Source of the DNA: Candidatus Villigracilis propinquus
Lineage (GTDB): Bacteria; Chloroflexota; Anaerolineae; Anaerolineales; Villigracilaceae
Direction of reading: 5' to 3'
NCBI GenBank assembly: GCA_016714565.1
Contig: JADKDM010000033.1
Location: 1-64,000 of the forward strand
Length of the DNA stretch: 64,000 bases
Shown: positions 19,171-27,415 of the stretch, piece by piece
Layout of the letters: each line of letters opens with the position of its first letter
Numbering within the stretch: the stretch's first letter is position 1
Notes under the pieces: generated by a model
What the model was told of the DNA's origin: nothing
The model's input: the letters and a program-made list of their open reading frames with translations, nothing else
Database searches by the model: none
Translations under genes and position numbers: made by a program

Positions 19171-22100
19171 CTATATCACGTCTTTTCGTTTTTGCAGATA
19201 TAAAATTGCACCGAACAATATCAAAATGATGGTGAACTGTACGACCCATGTGAAAGTGACTTTGGAGTAATAAGCCACAGGATCGTTCTTATCTACATAA
19301 GCAAAGCCAGACCCGTTATAAAAGGTTCTCACAACAGCTTCAGCAGGTGCAACCGCCACTCTTATTTGAGCGTTCGCCGTCTCGTAGGCAGTTATTTCAC
19401 TTTGATACTGACTGACCTGTTCCTTATAAATCTCAACTTCAGCTTCATACAATTTAAGTTTGGTGAAGAACTCAGCCATTGCAACATTATCTGATTGATC
19501 CTGAGGTTCCGCAGGTCGAACTGGTTCGGGCGGGAGCGGCTCTGGGGGGAGTGGTAATGGTTGGTCGATCAGTGCTATGCGGAACTTGCCTAAACCGGGG
19601 TGATTACAGGATTCTTCTTTCAGCATATTCACGCCCAGACATTTGCAATTATTTGCAAGTTTATCTTCCAAAGTCATCGCATTGCGCACGTCTGGTGGAA
19701 GTGCCCAACAAACGTCCGCTGCAACATCAGACCCGGAGCCTGAGATGGCGATCAACGATTCGAAAGCCCAACGCGTTGAAAAGGGTGCGCTGACAAAGCT
19801 TGGGACGGGGATCAACGCTCCAGCCAGAACGATTTGGGGCAGCATCAAAATAATAACAATTAACGGAGCGGAACTGGAGTTTGGCGCAAGTGCCGATGCA
19901 AACAACCCGAGCATCATGCCTGCGAAAGTCGCCAGAGTCATGGTGATATAGATCTGGAAAAATTCAAACACGCCTCCCGGCATGTTGAACGAAAGATAAT
20001 GCACCACAGTGTATGCCACCGCCTGATAGAGAGCCAGCAAGGCTGCCACCCAAACTTTCGATAGCACGTAAGGCATGATCTTGAGATTGACCAACCTCTC
20101 CCGTTTATAAATATCCTGCTCTTTGACGATCTCACGCATCTGCGAAATTCCGCCAACCATAATGCCATAGATGGTCAGAAGGAAGAGGGTAATCATCACC
20201 TGAGACATATCCCCGGTGTAGAAGTCGAAAATATTCCGACCCATCACAAAGGAAAGGATTACATCCAGCAGGCTTACCACTGGCGCAGTTGCAAGCATTA
20301 ATCCCAAGGCAAAGCGGTCACGCGTTAATATTTTTAAGTTGCGGGCGGAAAGGATCAGAAGTTGCCGTAACGAGGAAACCTGCCTGGAATTTCCTGCTTT
20401 TTGCGGCAACCTTTCCGGTTGAGGTACGGTCATTGCCCTGCTTGGAGATATCTTGCCGGCCAAAGGTTTTGAGACGTATTCTTCATGGGCTTTGCTCTCA
20501 CGGTATCGTTTTGCCCAATCCTCTGCCTTGCCCTTGCTGGGATCATCCAGAATGGCGTAGATCTCGTCGAACTCGATCTTGCCAGCCCTGCGAGCGCGTT
20601 CCGAACGATATTGATCGAAGTATGCCAGCGCTTCGTCTGGAGGGCCGAACCACGCAAGGAAACCGCCTCTTGCGAGAAAGATCACCTTGTCTGCCAGCAT
20701 AACGTTTTTCGTGGCATGAGTGATCAGAATGATGGTACGTCCCTGGTCAGCGAGGCGCCGCATCAATTGCATAAGAGCGGTTTCTGTGCCGGGATCCAAA
20801 CCGGAAGTGGGTTCATCGAGGAAGAACAAGCCGGGCTTGGTCAACAACTCAACGCCAATGGAGACGCGCTTTTGCTGTCCACCGCTTAGGCCGCTGATCT
20901 GAACATCCTTGCGATGTGTGAGATCAAGATCTTCAAGAACTTCCATGATGCGCCTGTGCCGTTCTTCAGGGGACGTGTCTGCGGGCATGCGTAATTGAGC
21001 GGCATAATCAAGCGCCTGGTAGATGGTCAATTCCATGTGAATGATATCTTTTTGAGGCACGAACCCGATCTCATTTCGGATCGCGTCAAAATGAGTGTAG
21101 ATATCAATGTCGTTGACGTATACTTTCGAGGGAGGAGTGGCAGGGCGATAGCCCGCAACCGCATCCACAAACGTGGACTTGCCGCCGCCGCTTTGCCCAA
21201 CGACAACGATAAACTCTCTGGGGTTAAATGATGCGTAGATATTTTGAAGGATATTCAGATCCTTGCGAACCCACTTGTTCAAGCCAATCACATCCACCCG
21301 TAGGCCATTCCCGTCATCGTAGCTGGCCAATTGATCTTTGCCCATCACAAAGCGATATGATCCAATGCGAATGGAATCGTTGGGCTTTAGCCACACCGAT
21401 CCATCGATGCGTTCTCCATTGACATAGGTTCCATTGGAGCTGCGCAGGTCTTCCACGCGATAGCGCTGTCCTACTTTTTCGATCTGGGTATGGAAGCGTG
21501 ATACGTTGGGGGAGGGGATCACAACATCATTACCCGGGTCACGCCCTATTTGGATGAGCGTCTTTTCGCCAAAAATGATATCCCGCTCTACTTGCTGCGA
21601 AGCCTCACTGGGGGCGTTGTAGGTCATGGTGACCATAACGCCGGGATCCAGACTGCCAATTCGCAGCATATCGCCATGGCGTAGAACGTGCGAACCGTCA
21701 ATCGGTCGTCCTTCAAACTGGATCGGGTTTTTTGCTTCGGGGATCACAATCAACTTGTACCCCCCACCATTGACTTGTTCGAGTCGAGCATGTCGGCTTG
21801 ACACGATCTGTGACGGGATGACAATATCGTTGGTCTCAAGCCTGCCGATCGAAAAGGAGGTGTGTGTTAAATTAATAGTTTGTGCGTTTCCGCCTGCGAT
21901 GGTTACAACCAGTTGGCGCGGCCCCGTACTAGCCTGTGGGATGATAGGCGCCTCCCCCATAATGGTTTGCATTACATAGGCTGGTTTGGCGGGAGCGACA
22001 CGCGCCACGGTTTTATCAGGCTCCGTGGAACGAAAGACAGTTTTATCAGAATCCACGGAACGCAATACGGTTTTATCGGATTCCACAACAGGTGCGTAAT

Positions 22101-22401
22101 AAACCAGGTTGATGATCTGCCCCAATCGTATCTTGTCACCTGATTTAAGCGGACGCCGCTGAACCAGTTCCTCGTCATTGACGAAGGTGCCGTTGCTGCT
22201 CCCCAGATCTTCCAACACATAATTCTCGCCTTCCAGCATGAGCCTGGCATGGCGGCGTGACACAGCAGATGCGGGAATGGTGATATCCACACTGTCTTCA
22301 CGGCCAATGATAATTTCTGGTTTTGTTAGTTCGAATTCTTTGGAAGGGGTGCTGCTTTGATCATTGATAAGGCTTAGCTTGAAACTGTTTGATTGAGCCA
22401 A
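19171..22401 (-). CDS. triple-FHA ABC transporter (ABCG-type half-exporter)
   Basis: A 1076-residue fusion. Three FHA domains bind phosphothreonine: FHA1 ~25-95 (IIIGREDSVDITIP, SRRHARL, GSSNGTFVND), FHA2 ~175-250 (FSIGRLETNDIVIP, SSRHARLEQ; its SNG turn is lost), FHA3 ~280-350 (IQIGRDPGNDVVIP, SRFHTQIE, SSNGTYVNG). An ABC ATPase follows with Walker A VVGQSGGGKSTFVDAVAG (about 405-420), signature LSGGQQKRVSIGVELL and Walker B GLFFLDEPTSGLDPG. The C-terminus is an ABC-2 membrane domain of about six helices with a large external loop containing a Pro-rich run and a coiled-coil-like segment before the last helix. The layout matches Mycobacterium Rv1747, an FHA-ABC exporter phosphorylated by its neighbour PknF (known). 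The kinase two genes downstream here fits the same logic. Cargo is unknown. Confidence 0.9.
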   Translation of the reverse strand: MAQSNSFKLSLINDQSSTPSKEFELTKPEIIIGREDSVDITIPASAVSRRHARLMLEGENYVLEDLGSSNGTFVNDEELVQRRPLKSGDKIRLGQIINLVYYAPVVESDKTVLRSVDSDKTVFRSTEPDKTVARVAPAKPAYVMQTIMGEAPIIPQASTGPRQLVVTIAGGNAQTINLTHTSFSIGRLETNDIVIPSQIVSSRHARLEQVNGGGYKLIVIPEAKNPIQFEGRPIDGSHVLRHGDMLRIGSLDPGVMVTMTYNAPSEASQQVERDIIFGEKTLIQIGRDPGNDVVIPSPNVSRFHTQIEKVGQRYRVEDLRSSNGTYVNGERIDGSVWLKPNDSIRIGSYRFVMGKDQLASYDDGNGLRVDVIGLNKWVRKDLNILQNIYASFNPREFIVVVGQSGGGKSTFVDAVAGYRPATPPSKVYVNDIDIYTHFDAIRNEIGFVPQKDIIHMELTIYQALDYAAQLRMPADTSPEERHRRIMEVLEDLDLTHRKDVQISGLSGGQQKRVSIGVELLTKPGLFFLDEPTSGLDPGTETALMQLMRRLADQGRTIILITHATKNVMLADKVIFLARGGFLAWFGPPDEALAYFDQYRSERARRAGKIEFDEIYAILDDPSKGKAEDWAKRYRESKAHEEYVSKPLAGKISPSRAMTVPQPERLPQKAGNSRQVSSLRQLLILSARNLKILTRDRFALGLMLATAPVVSLLDVILSFVMGRNIFDFYTGDMSQVMITLFLLTIYGIMVGGISQMREIVKEQDIYKRERLVNLKIMPYVLSKVWVAALLALYQAVAYTVVHYLSFNMPGGVFEFFQIYITMTLATFAGMMLGLFASALAPNSSSAPLIVIILMLPQIVLAGALIPVPSFVSAPFSTRWAFESLIAISGSGSDVAADVCWALPPDVRNAMTLEDKLANNCKCLGVNMLKEESCNHPGLGKFRIALIDQPLPLPPEPLPPEPVRPAEPQDQSDNVAMAEFFTKLKLYEAEVEIYKEQVSQYQSEITAYETANAQIRVAVAPAEAVVRTFYNGSGFAYVDKNDPVAYYSKVTFTWVVQFTIILILFGAILYLQKRKDVI

Positions 22402-22808
22402 TGGATTATTCCTTTGTTACAGATTTTCAGCACAATTCCGAAAAATAACCTGGTAAATCCAACTCTGAGTGAGATTTGGCACAAAATAAGACAATCTAGA
22501 TAAGATTATACCTTTTTGTTAAAAAGCATGTCAAGCTACCTATGGGGGATGGGTAAAAATGATGGAAATAATTACAGTTGTTCAATATGGATTTGCCATA
22601 AATAGTCTATCTCTTTATAAAAGAACTCAGCTACAATAAAAAAGATTAGAAGACCGGTTATCTTTATTGTTTTGTTCAGATCGTTGAAGGCATGCAAATT
22701 GGAATTGCCTCCCGACTGATGGGCTAAGGTGCTTTTAAAAATAAATGTGATACTCTTGGTTTTTACGTTATAAATTAAAAAATCTTGCTTATTAATGGTG
22801 AAATTTAT
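22402..22808. other. divergent intergenic region between FHA-ABC operon and megasynthase
   Basis: About 400 AT-rich bases separate two divergently transcribed units. I see no conserved small gene and no strong hairpin. Promoters for both directions must lie here. The 81-codon reading frame on the minus strand has no recognisable features. An in-frame TTG at 22785 offers an alternative start for the megasynthase. Confidence 0.5.
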
Positions 22809-24707
22809 ATGAGGCAATCATCTCTTTTAACCCCCAATTCGTCTTACAAAACAAATACACTGGTCAGTCTTCTACGCTGGAGAGCAGATCAGCACCCTGA
22901 TATGCTGGCTTTCAGATATTTACCAGACGATACATCTGAAAGCATAACGATCGATTATGCAGAACTCGACCGCCGCGCGCGAGCGATTGGCGCGTGGCTG
23001 GAAAGTTTTGGCGCAAAAGGGGAACGTGCGCTTCTGCTCTATTCCCCGGGCTTAGATTATATTGCCGCTTTCATGGGCTGCTTGTATGCCGGTGTGACAG
23101 CGGTGCCTGCCTATCCGCCGCGCCTTAACCGCCCGGTGCCGCGCATCCAATCCATCGTTGATGATTCACATGCCAGGTTTGCGCTGACCACAACGACCAT
23201 CTTTTCGAGCATCGAAAAGCGATTCGAACATGCTCCAGATTTGAAGGCTCTCCATTGGTTGAACACCGAGCAGCTACCGGCGGGGTTGGAAGCGGATTGG
23301 CGCGATCCCAATATCGCCACGGATACCCTCGCGTTCCTTCAATACACATCCGGCTCCACCAGTCAACCAAAAGGGGTCATGCTTAGTCATGGCAACTTGA
23401 TGCATAATCTGGAAGCCATCAGCCGCGGCTTCCACATCGACTCAACGGTGAAGGGAATTTTCTGGCTGCCAAGTTATCACGACATGGGGTTGATCGGCGG
23501 CGTTCTGGAGCCGATGTACCTCGGCGGCGAAACTACTTTGATGTCGCCGCCATCTTTCCTGCAACGTCCTGTGCGCTGGTTGGAAGCCATCACCCGCTAC
23601 GGCGGCAACACCTGCGGCGCGCCCAACTTTGCCTACGATCTGTGCGTTGATAAGATCACACCCGAGCAGAAGGAATCGCTGGATTTGAGTTCCTGGACGC
23701 TGGCATTTTGTGGAGCCGAGCCAATTCGCCCTGAGACGTTGGAACGCTTCGCACGTGCCTTTGCAGGGTGCGGCTTTCGAAAGGCATCTTTCTACCCTTG
23801 CTTTGGCATGGCAGAAAGCACGCTGATCGTCTCCGGTGCAGACGGCCCATCTGAACCGCGAACTTTTACAGTAGATAGAAAATCGCTGGAGAGTGACCTT
23901 GTGATTCCCGCACTGGCAAATGAAGCAGGTTCTGCGACCATGGTAAGTTGCGGCCCGGCGATCATTGACCAGAAGATCGTAATTGTTAACCCAACGACAT
24001 TGCAACGCTGTGATTCGAATCAGGTTGGCGAAATTTGGGTGGCGGGCCCCAGTGTGGCACAGGGGTATTGGGGCTTGGAAGAGGAAACCCGCAAAACATT
24101 TCAGGCTTACATCGCAGATACAAATGAAGGGCCATTCCTGCGCACAGGCGATCTTGGTTTTCTGAATAACGGTGAGCTTTTTGTAACAGGCCGTTTGAAA
24201 GACCTGATCATTATTCATGGAAGCAATCATTATCCACAGGATATTGAATTAACCGTCGAGTCCAGTCATCCTGCATTGCAGCCCGCAGGTGGAGCAGCGT
24301 TCTCGATAACCGACGGCGGCAAGGAACAGCTCGTTATCATTCAAGAAGTCACGCGGCAAAATCGACAAGCTGATGTTAATGAAGTCGCTGCTGCCATTCG
24401 GCAGGCAGTATCAGAGAAGCATGACTTGCAAGTCTTCGCCATTGTTTTGATAAAGCCAATGAGCATTCCCAAAACATCCAGCGGAAAGATTCAACGCCGC
24501 GCATGTAAAACGGCTTTTCTAAATGGCGGGCTGGAGATCGTCGGTGAATGGCGCGCGAAAAAGTTGCCCACTCCAACTACTCAAAAAGAAAAAACTGATT
24601 CCCTTCCTTCTAAAACTGCGAAGACGGGAATGACCGCGAATGTCATTCAAACATGGCTTGGTGACTCGCATTGCCTCCATCTTGGAAATGGATGCCGCCT
24701 CCATTGA
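22809..24707 (+). CDS. megasynthase part 1: fatty acyl-AMP ligase (FAAL) loading domain
   Basis: This activates a free fatty acid as acyl-AMP and passes it to the following ACP. ATG at 22809 is the simplest start; no clear ribosome-binding site is visible, and TTG at 22785 is an alternative. FAAL hallmarks: LQYTSGSTSQPKGVMLSHGN (about residues 178-197), WLPSYHDMGLIGG, PMYLGGETTLMSP, GAPNFAYDLC, CGAEPIRPETL, FYPCFGMAEST, then RTGDLGFL and GRLKDLIIIHGSNHYPQDIE. The family-specific insertion and the LPSYHDMG motif separate FAAL from acyl-CoA ligases, so transfer is to a carrier protein, not CoA. The reading frame is lost near 24657 at an extra G in TGGCTTGG, after which the frame ends at 24707; the ACP continues in the next segment. 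I infer one continuous polypeptide. Confidence 0.92.
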   Translation: MRQSSLLTPNSSYKTNTLVSLLRWRADQHPDMLAFRYLPDDTSESITIDYAELDRRARAIGAWLESFGAKGERALLLYSPGLDYIAAFMGCLYAGVTAVPAYPPRLNRPVPRIQSIVDDSHARFALTTTTIFSSIEKRFEHAPDLKALHWLNTEQLPAGLEADWRDPNIATDTLAFLQYTSGSTSQPKGVMLSHGNLMHNLEAISRGFHIDSTVKGIFWLPSYHDMGLIGGVLEPMYLGGETTLMSPPSFLQRPVRWLEAITRYGGNTCGAPNFAYDLCVDKITPEQKESLDLSSWTLAFCGAEPIRPETLERFARAFAGCGFRKASFYPCFGMAESTLIVSGADGPSEPRTFTVDRKSLESDLVIPALANEAGSATMVSCGPAIIDQKIVIVNPTTLQRCDSNQVGEIWVAGPSVAQGYWGLEEETRKTFQAYIADTNEGPFLRTGDLGFLNNGELFVTGRLKDLIIIHGSNHYPQDIELTVESSHPALQPAGGAAFSITDGGKEQLVIIQEVTRQNRQADVNEVAAAIRQAVSEKHDLQVFAIVLIKPMSIPKTSSGKIQRRACKTAFLNGGLEIVGEWRAKKLPTPTTQKEKTDSLPSKTAKTGMTANVIQTWLGDSHCLHLGNGCRLH

Positions 24708-26496
24708 TCCCCGTCAGCCGTTTACATATTATGGCTTGGGTTCTGTTCAAGCTGTCAGCCTTACTGGAGATTTGGAAGATTTTCTAGATCGTAAACTCGC
24801 GCCCACCCTCGCATGGGATTATCCGACCATCGAATTGTTGGCGAATCATTTGGCAAGCTATTCCCAGCCAACCAAAACGGTTTCGCCTCCCGCTCCCATT
24901 CAGCCTTCTTCAAAATTCACGCGTGAACCGATCGCCATCATCGGGATGAGCTGCCGCTTTCCCAAAGCCGCGAACCCGCAAGCATTTTGGGATTTGCTCC
25001 GAAACGGAGTGGATGCCATCAGCGAAGTCCCCGCAGACCGCTGGAATGTGGATGCATTTTATTCATCCGATTCTGCCACGCCAGGGAAGGTCACTTCTCG
25101 TTGGGGCGGCTTCCTTGAAAATGTGGATCTGTTTGACACGCACTTCTTTGGGATTTCTCCGCGCGAAGCAGCACGCATGGATCCGCAACAACGCCTCTTA
25201 CTTGAGGTGAGTTGGGAGGCTCTCGAAAATGCATTTATCCCACCTGCATCATTAGCGGGAACCCGCACGGGCGTGTTCGTTGGCATCAGCAGCAATGATT
25301 ACTCGCGCTTGCAATTTGATGACGCTGAAAAAATTGATGCCTACGCAGGGACAGGCAACGCTCATAGCATCGCCGCGAATCGACTGTCTTATTTCTACGA
25401 TTTACGCGGCCCCAGCATGGCAATCGACACGGCTTGTTCATCGTCTTTGGTGGCGGCGCATCTAGCTTGTCAAAGCCTGCAGAACGGCGAATCAGACTTG
25501 GGCGTGGTCGGAGGCGTGAACTTAATCCTCACCCCCGAATTGACCATCACCTTCTCACAAGCACGAATGCTCTCTCCCGATGGACGCTGCAAAACATTCG
25601 ATGCCAGCGCAGATGGCTATGTGCGCGGCGAAGGCTGCGGGGTCATTATTTTGAAGCGCATGTCAGACGCGATCCGCGATGGAGATAACATCCTTGCGTT
25701 GATCCGCGGCTCGGCAGTGAATCAGGATGGACGCAGCAACGGATTGACCGCCCCGAACGGACTCGCTCAACAAGATGTTATTCGGCAGGCATTATCAAAT
25801 GCACAAGTCGCGCCGCATCAAATTAATTATGTGGAAGCGCACGGCACAGGCACGCCGCTTGGTGACCCGATCGAGATGGCGTCGTTGCACGCGGTTCTTG
25901 ATGATGGGCAAACCAATGGCAGGGTGTTGGTCGGTTCGGTAAAAACGAATATCGGTCATCTTGAGTCTGCGGCGGGAATTGCAGGGCTGATCAAATCGGT
26001 GCTTGCCATGCAGCACGAAGCCATTCCGCCTCACCTTCATTTAAAAGAAGTCAATCCATATCTGTCTTTGGAAAACTCACGCCTTGAAATTGGAACTTAT
26101 CTGCGTCCGTGGAAGCGCCGCGAGCAACCGCGCTTTGCGGGTGTGAGTTCCTTTGGCTTTGGCGGCACGAACGCGCATATCATTCTTTCTGATGCGCCGA
26201 TGCTTGCTTCATCAACGCCGTCAGAAAATATGGAACGTCCGCGCCACATTTTTGCTTTATCTGCAAAAACAGATTCTTCATTGCTTGAATTGGCTGAACA
26301 GACAAGCATTCAAATCGAGTCAACGCAATTGCCTGCAAGTGATTACAGCTTTACGGCAAATACAACTCGTTCACACTTTGAACATCGCTTGACCATTCAA
26401 GCCAGCACGCCCGCAGAACTAAAAGCTGGATTGGATGCTTTTATTTCCAACACGAACATCCCTGCCTTATCAACAGGCCATGCAAAAACCTGGTGA
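24640..26496 (+). CDS. megasynthase part 2: ACP and ketosynthase
   Basis: This segment continues the same polypeptide after the frame change near 24657. The first carrier domain (about 24655-24870) has the phosphopantetheine serine in YYGLGSVQAVSL. The ketosynthase (about 24925-26180) begins EPIAIIGMSCRFPKA and has the complete Cys-His-His set: DTACSSSLVAAH, EAHGTGTPLGDPIE and KTNIGHLESAAGIAG. It ends with FGFGGTNAHIIL. A linker leads to the acyltransferase. The KS would extend the FAAL-loaded fatty acid by one extender unit. The frame is broken again at an AAAAA run near 26484 (CATGCAAAAACCTGG), where HAKPGDQPK would be the continuous reading. No ketoreductase or dehydratase follows, so a beta-keto group should remain. 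Confidence 0.92.
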   Translation: MSFKHGLVTRIASILEMDAASIDPRQPFTYYGLGSVQAVSLTGDLEDFLDRKLAPTLAWDYPTIELLANHLASYSQPTKTVSPPAPIQPSSKFTREPIAIIGMSCRFPKAANPQAFWDLLRNGVDAISEVPADRWNVDAFYSSDSATPGKVTSRWGGFLENVDLFDTHFFGISPREAARMDPQQRLLLEVSWEALENAFIPPASLAGTRTGVFVGISSNDYSRLQFDDAEKIDAYAGTGNAHSIAANRLSYFYDLRGPSMAIDTACSSSLVAAHLACQSLQNGESDLGVVGGVNLILTPELTITFSQARMLSPDGRCKTFDASADGYVRGEGCGVIILKRMSDAIRDGDNILALIRGSAVNQDGRSNGLTAPNGLAQQDVIRQALSNAQVAPHQINYVEAHGTGTPLGDPIEMASLHAVLDDGQTNGRVLVGSVKTNIGHLESAAGIAGLIKSVLAMQHEAIPPHLHLKEVNPYLSLENSRLEIGTYLRPWKRREQPRFAGVSSFGFGGTNAHIILSDAPMLASSTPSENMERPRHIFALSAKTDSSLLELAEQTSIQIESTQLPASDYSFTANTTRSHFEHRLTIQASTPAELKAGLDAFISNTNIPALSTGHAKTW

Positions 26497-27415
26497 TCAA
26501 CCGAAGATCGCTTTCCTGTTTACCGGGCAGGGCGCGCAATATGTTGGCATGGGGCGTCAGCTTTATGAAACGCAGCCCGTCTTTCGCGCAGCGTTGGATC
26601 AGTGTGCGGATATTCTGAATTCCATTTTGGATCGTCCATTGTTGGACGTGATGTATCCACAAGATAAAAACGATACGTTACTCAATCAAACCACCTACAC
26701 CCAGCCCGCGCTCTTCGCTTTCGAATATGCGTTGGCTGCAATGTGGCGCTCTTGGGGTTTCGAGCCGCAAGCCGTGCTTGGGCATAGCGTCGGTGAATAT
26801 GTTGCCGCATGCATCGCAGGTGTCTTCACGTTGGAAGATGGTCTGCGCCTCATTGCCGAACGCGCGCGCCTGATGGGCAGCCTTCCGAACAACGGAAGCA
26901 TGGCTGCCGTTTTCGCGAATGCTTCGCGCGTGGCAGATGCTTTGAAGCCGTATCAAGCGCAAGTTTCCATCGCCGCTGTGAATGGACCCGACAACACGGT
27001 TATCTCTGGCGAGAAATTCGCCGTGCAAAATGTTTTGGATGCCCTGACCAAACTTGGCATTTCATCCAAGCCGCTCACGGTTTCACATGCGTTCCATTCT
27101 CCTTTGATGGATTCGATTCTGGATGACTTTGAATCAGCCGCGCGACGGATTCAATTCAATGCCCCGCGCCTCTCTCTAAGCTCGAACCTGCTCGGCGGTA
27201 TTCTCGAACCTGATTCTGCGCCTGACGCTTCTTACTGGCGGCAGCACATCCGCGCAGAAGTGAAATTCGCCGAAGGGATGCAGTCTCTTGCCAACCTTGG
27301 CATTGATACCTTCATTGAAATTGGTCCCAGCCCCACGTTGTTGAGTATGGGCAAACGCTGCCTGCCAGAATCCAAAAGCCGCATGGCTGCCCTCTTTGCG
27401 TCAGGGACAGGATGA
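26435..27415 (+). CDS. megasynthase part 3: acyltransferase (malonyl type)
   Basis: This is the acyltransferase domain, effectively 26490-27390. It begins PKIAFLFTGQGAQYVGMG. The active-site Ser is in LGHSVGEYVAAC, the Arg in ERARLMGSLP, and the His in HAFHSPLMDSIL. The HAFH form is the classical indicator of malonyl-CoA over methylmalonyl-CoA (known rule). The C-terminal part has FIEIGPSPTLLSMGKRCLP. The in-frame ATG upstream of 26490 is an artefact of the frame change. The frame is lost again near 27385-27395, just before RQGQDDWQ in the post-AT linker. The domain itself is intact. Confidence 0.9.
   Translation: MLLFPTRTSLPYQQAMQKPGDQPKIAFLFTGQGAQYVGMGRQLYETQPVFRAALDQCADILNSILDRPLLDVMYPQDKNDTLLNQTTYTQPALFAFEYALAAMWRSWGFEPQAVLGHSVGEYVAACIAGVFTLEDGLRLIAERARLMGSLPNNGSMAAVFANASRVADALKPYQAQVSIAAVNGPDNTVISGEKFAVQNVLDALTKLGISSKPLTVSHAFHSPLMDSILDDFESAARRIQFNAPRLSLSSNLLGGILEPDSAPDASYWRQHIRAEVKFAEGMQSLANLGIDTFIEIGPSPTLLSMGKRCLPESKSRMAALFASGTG

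Noticed and set aside
22572..22817. An 81-codon minus-strand frame in the divergent promoter region
   Set aside because: AT-rich, no Shine-Dalgarno, and it overlaps the start of the megasynthase; no family resemblance.
23442..24230. A 262-codon minus-strand frame inside the FAAL domain
   Set aside because: Antisense shadow of conserved FAAL motifs; Cys/Arg-rich nonsense composition.
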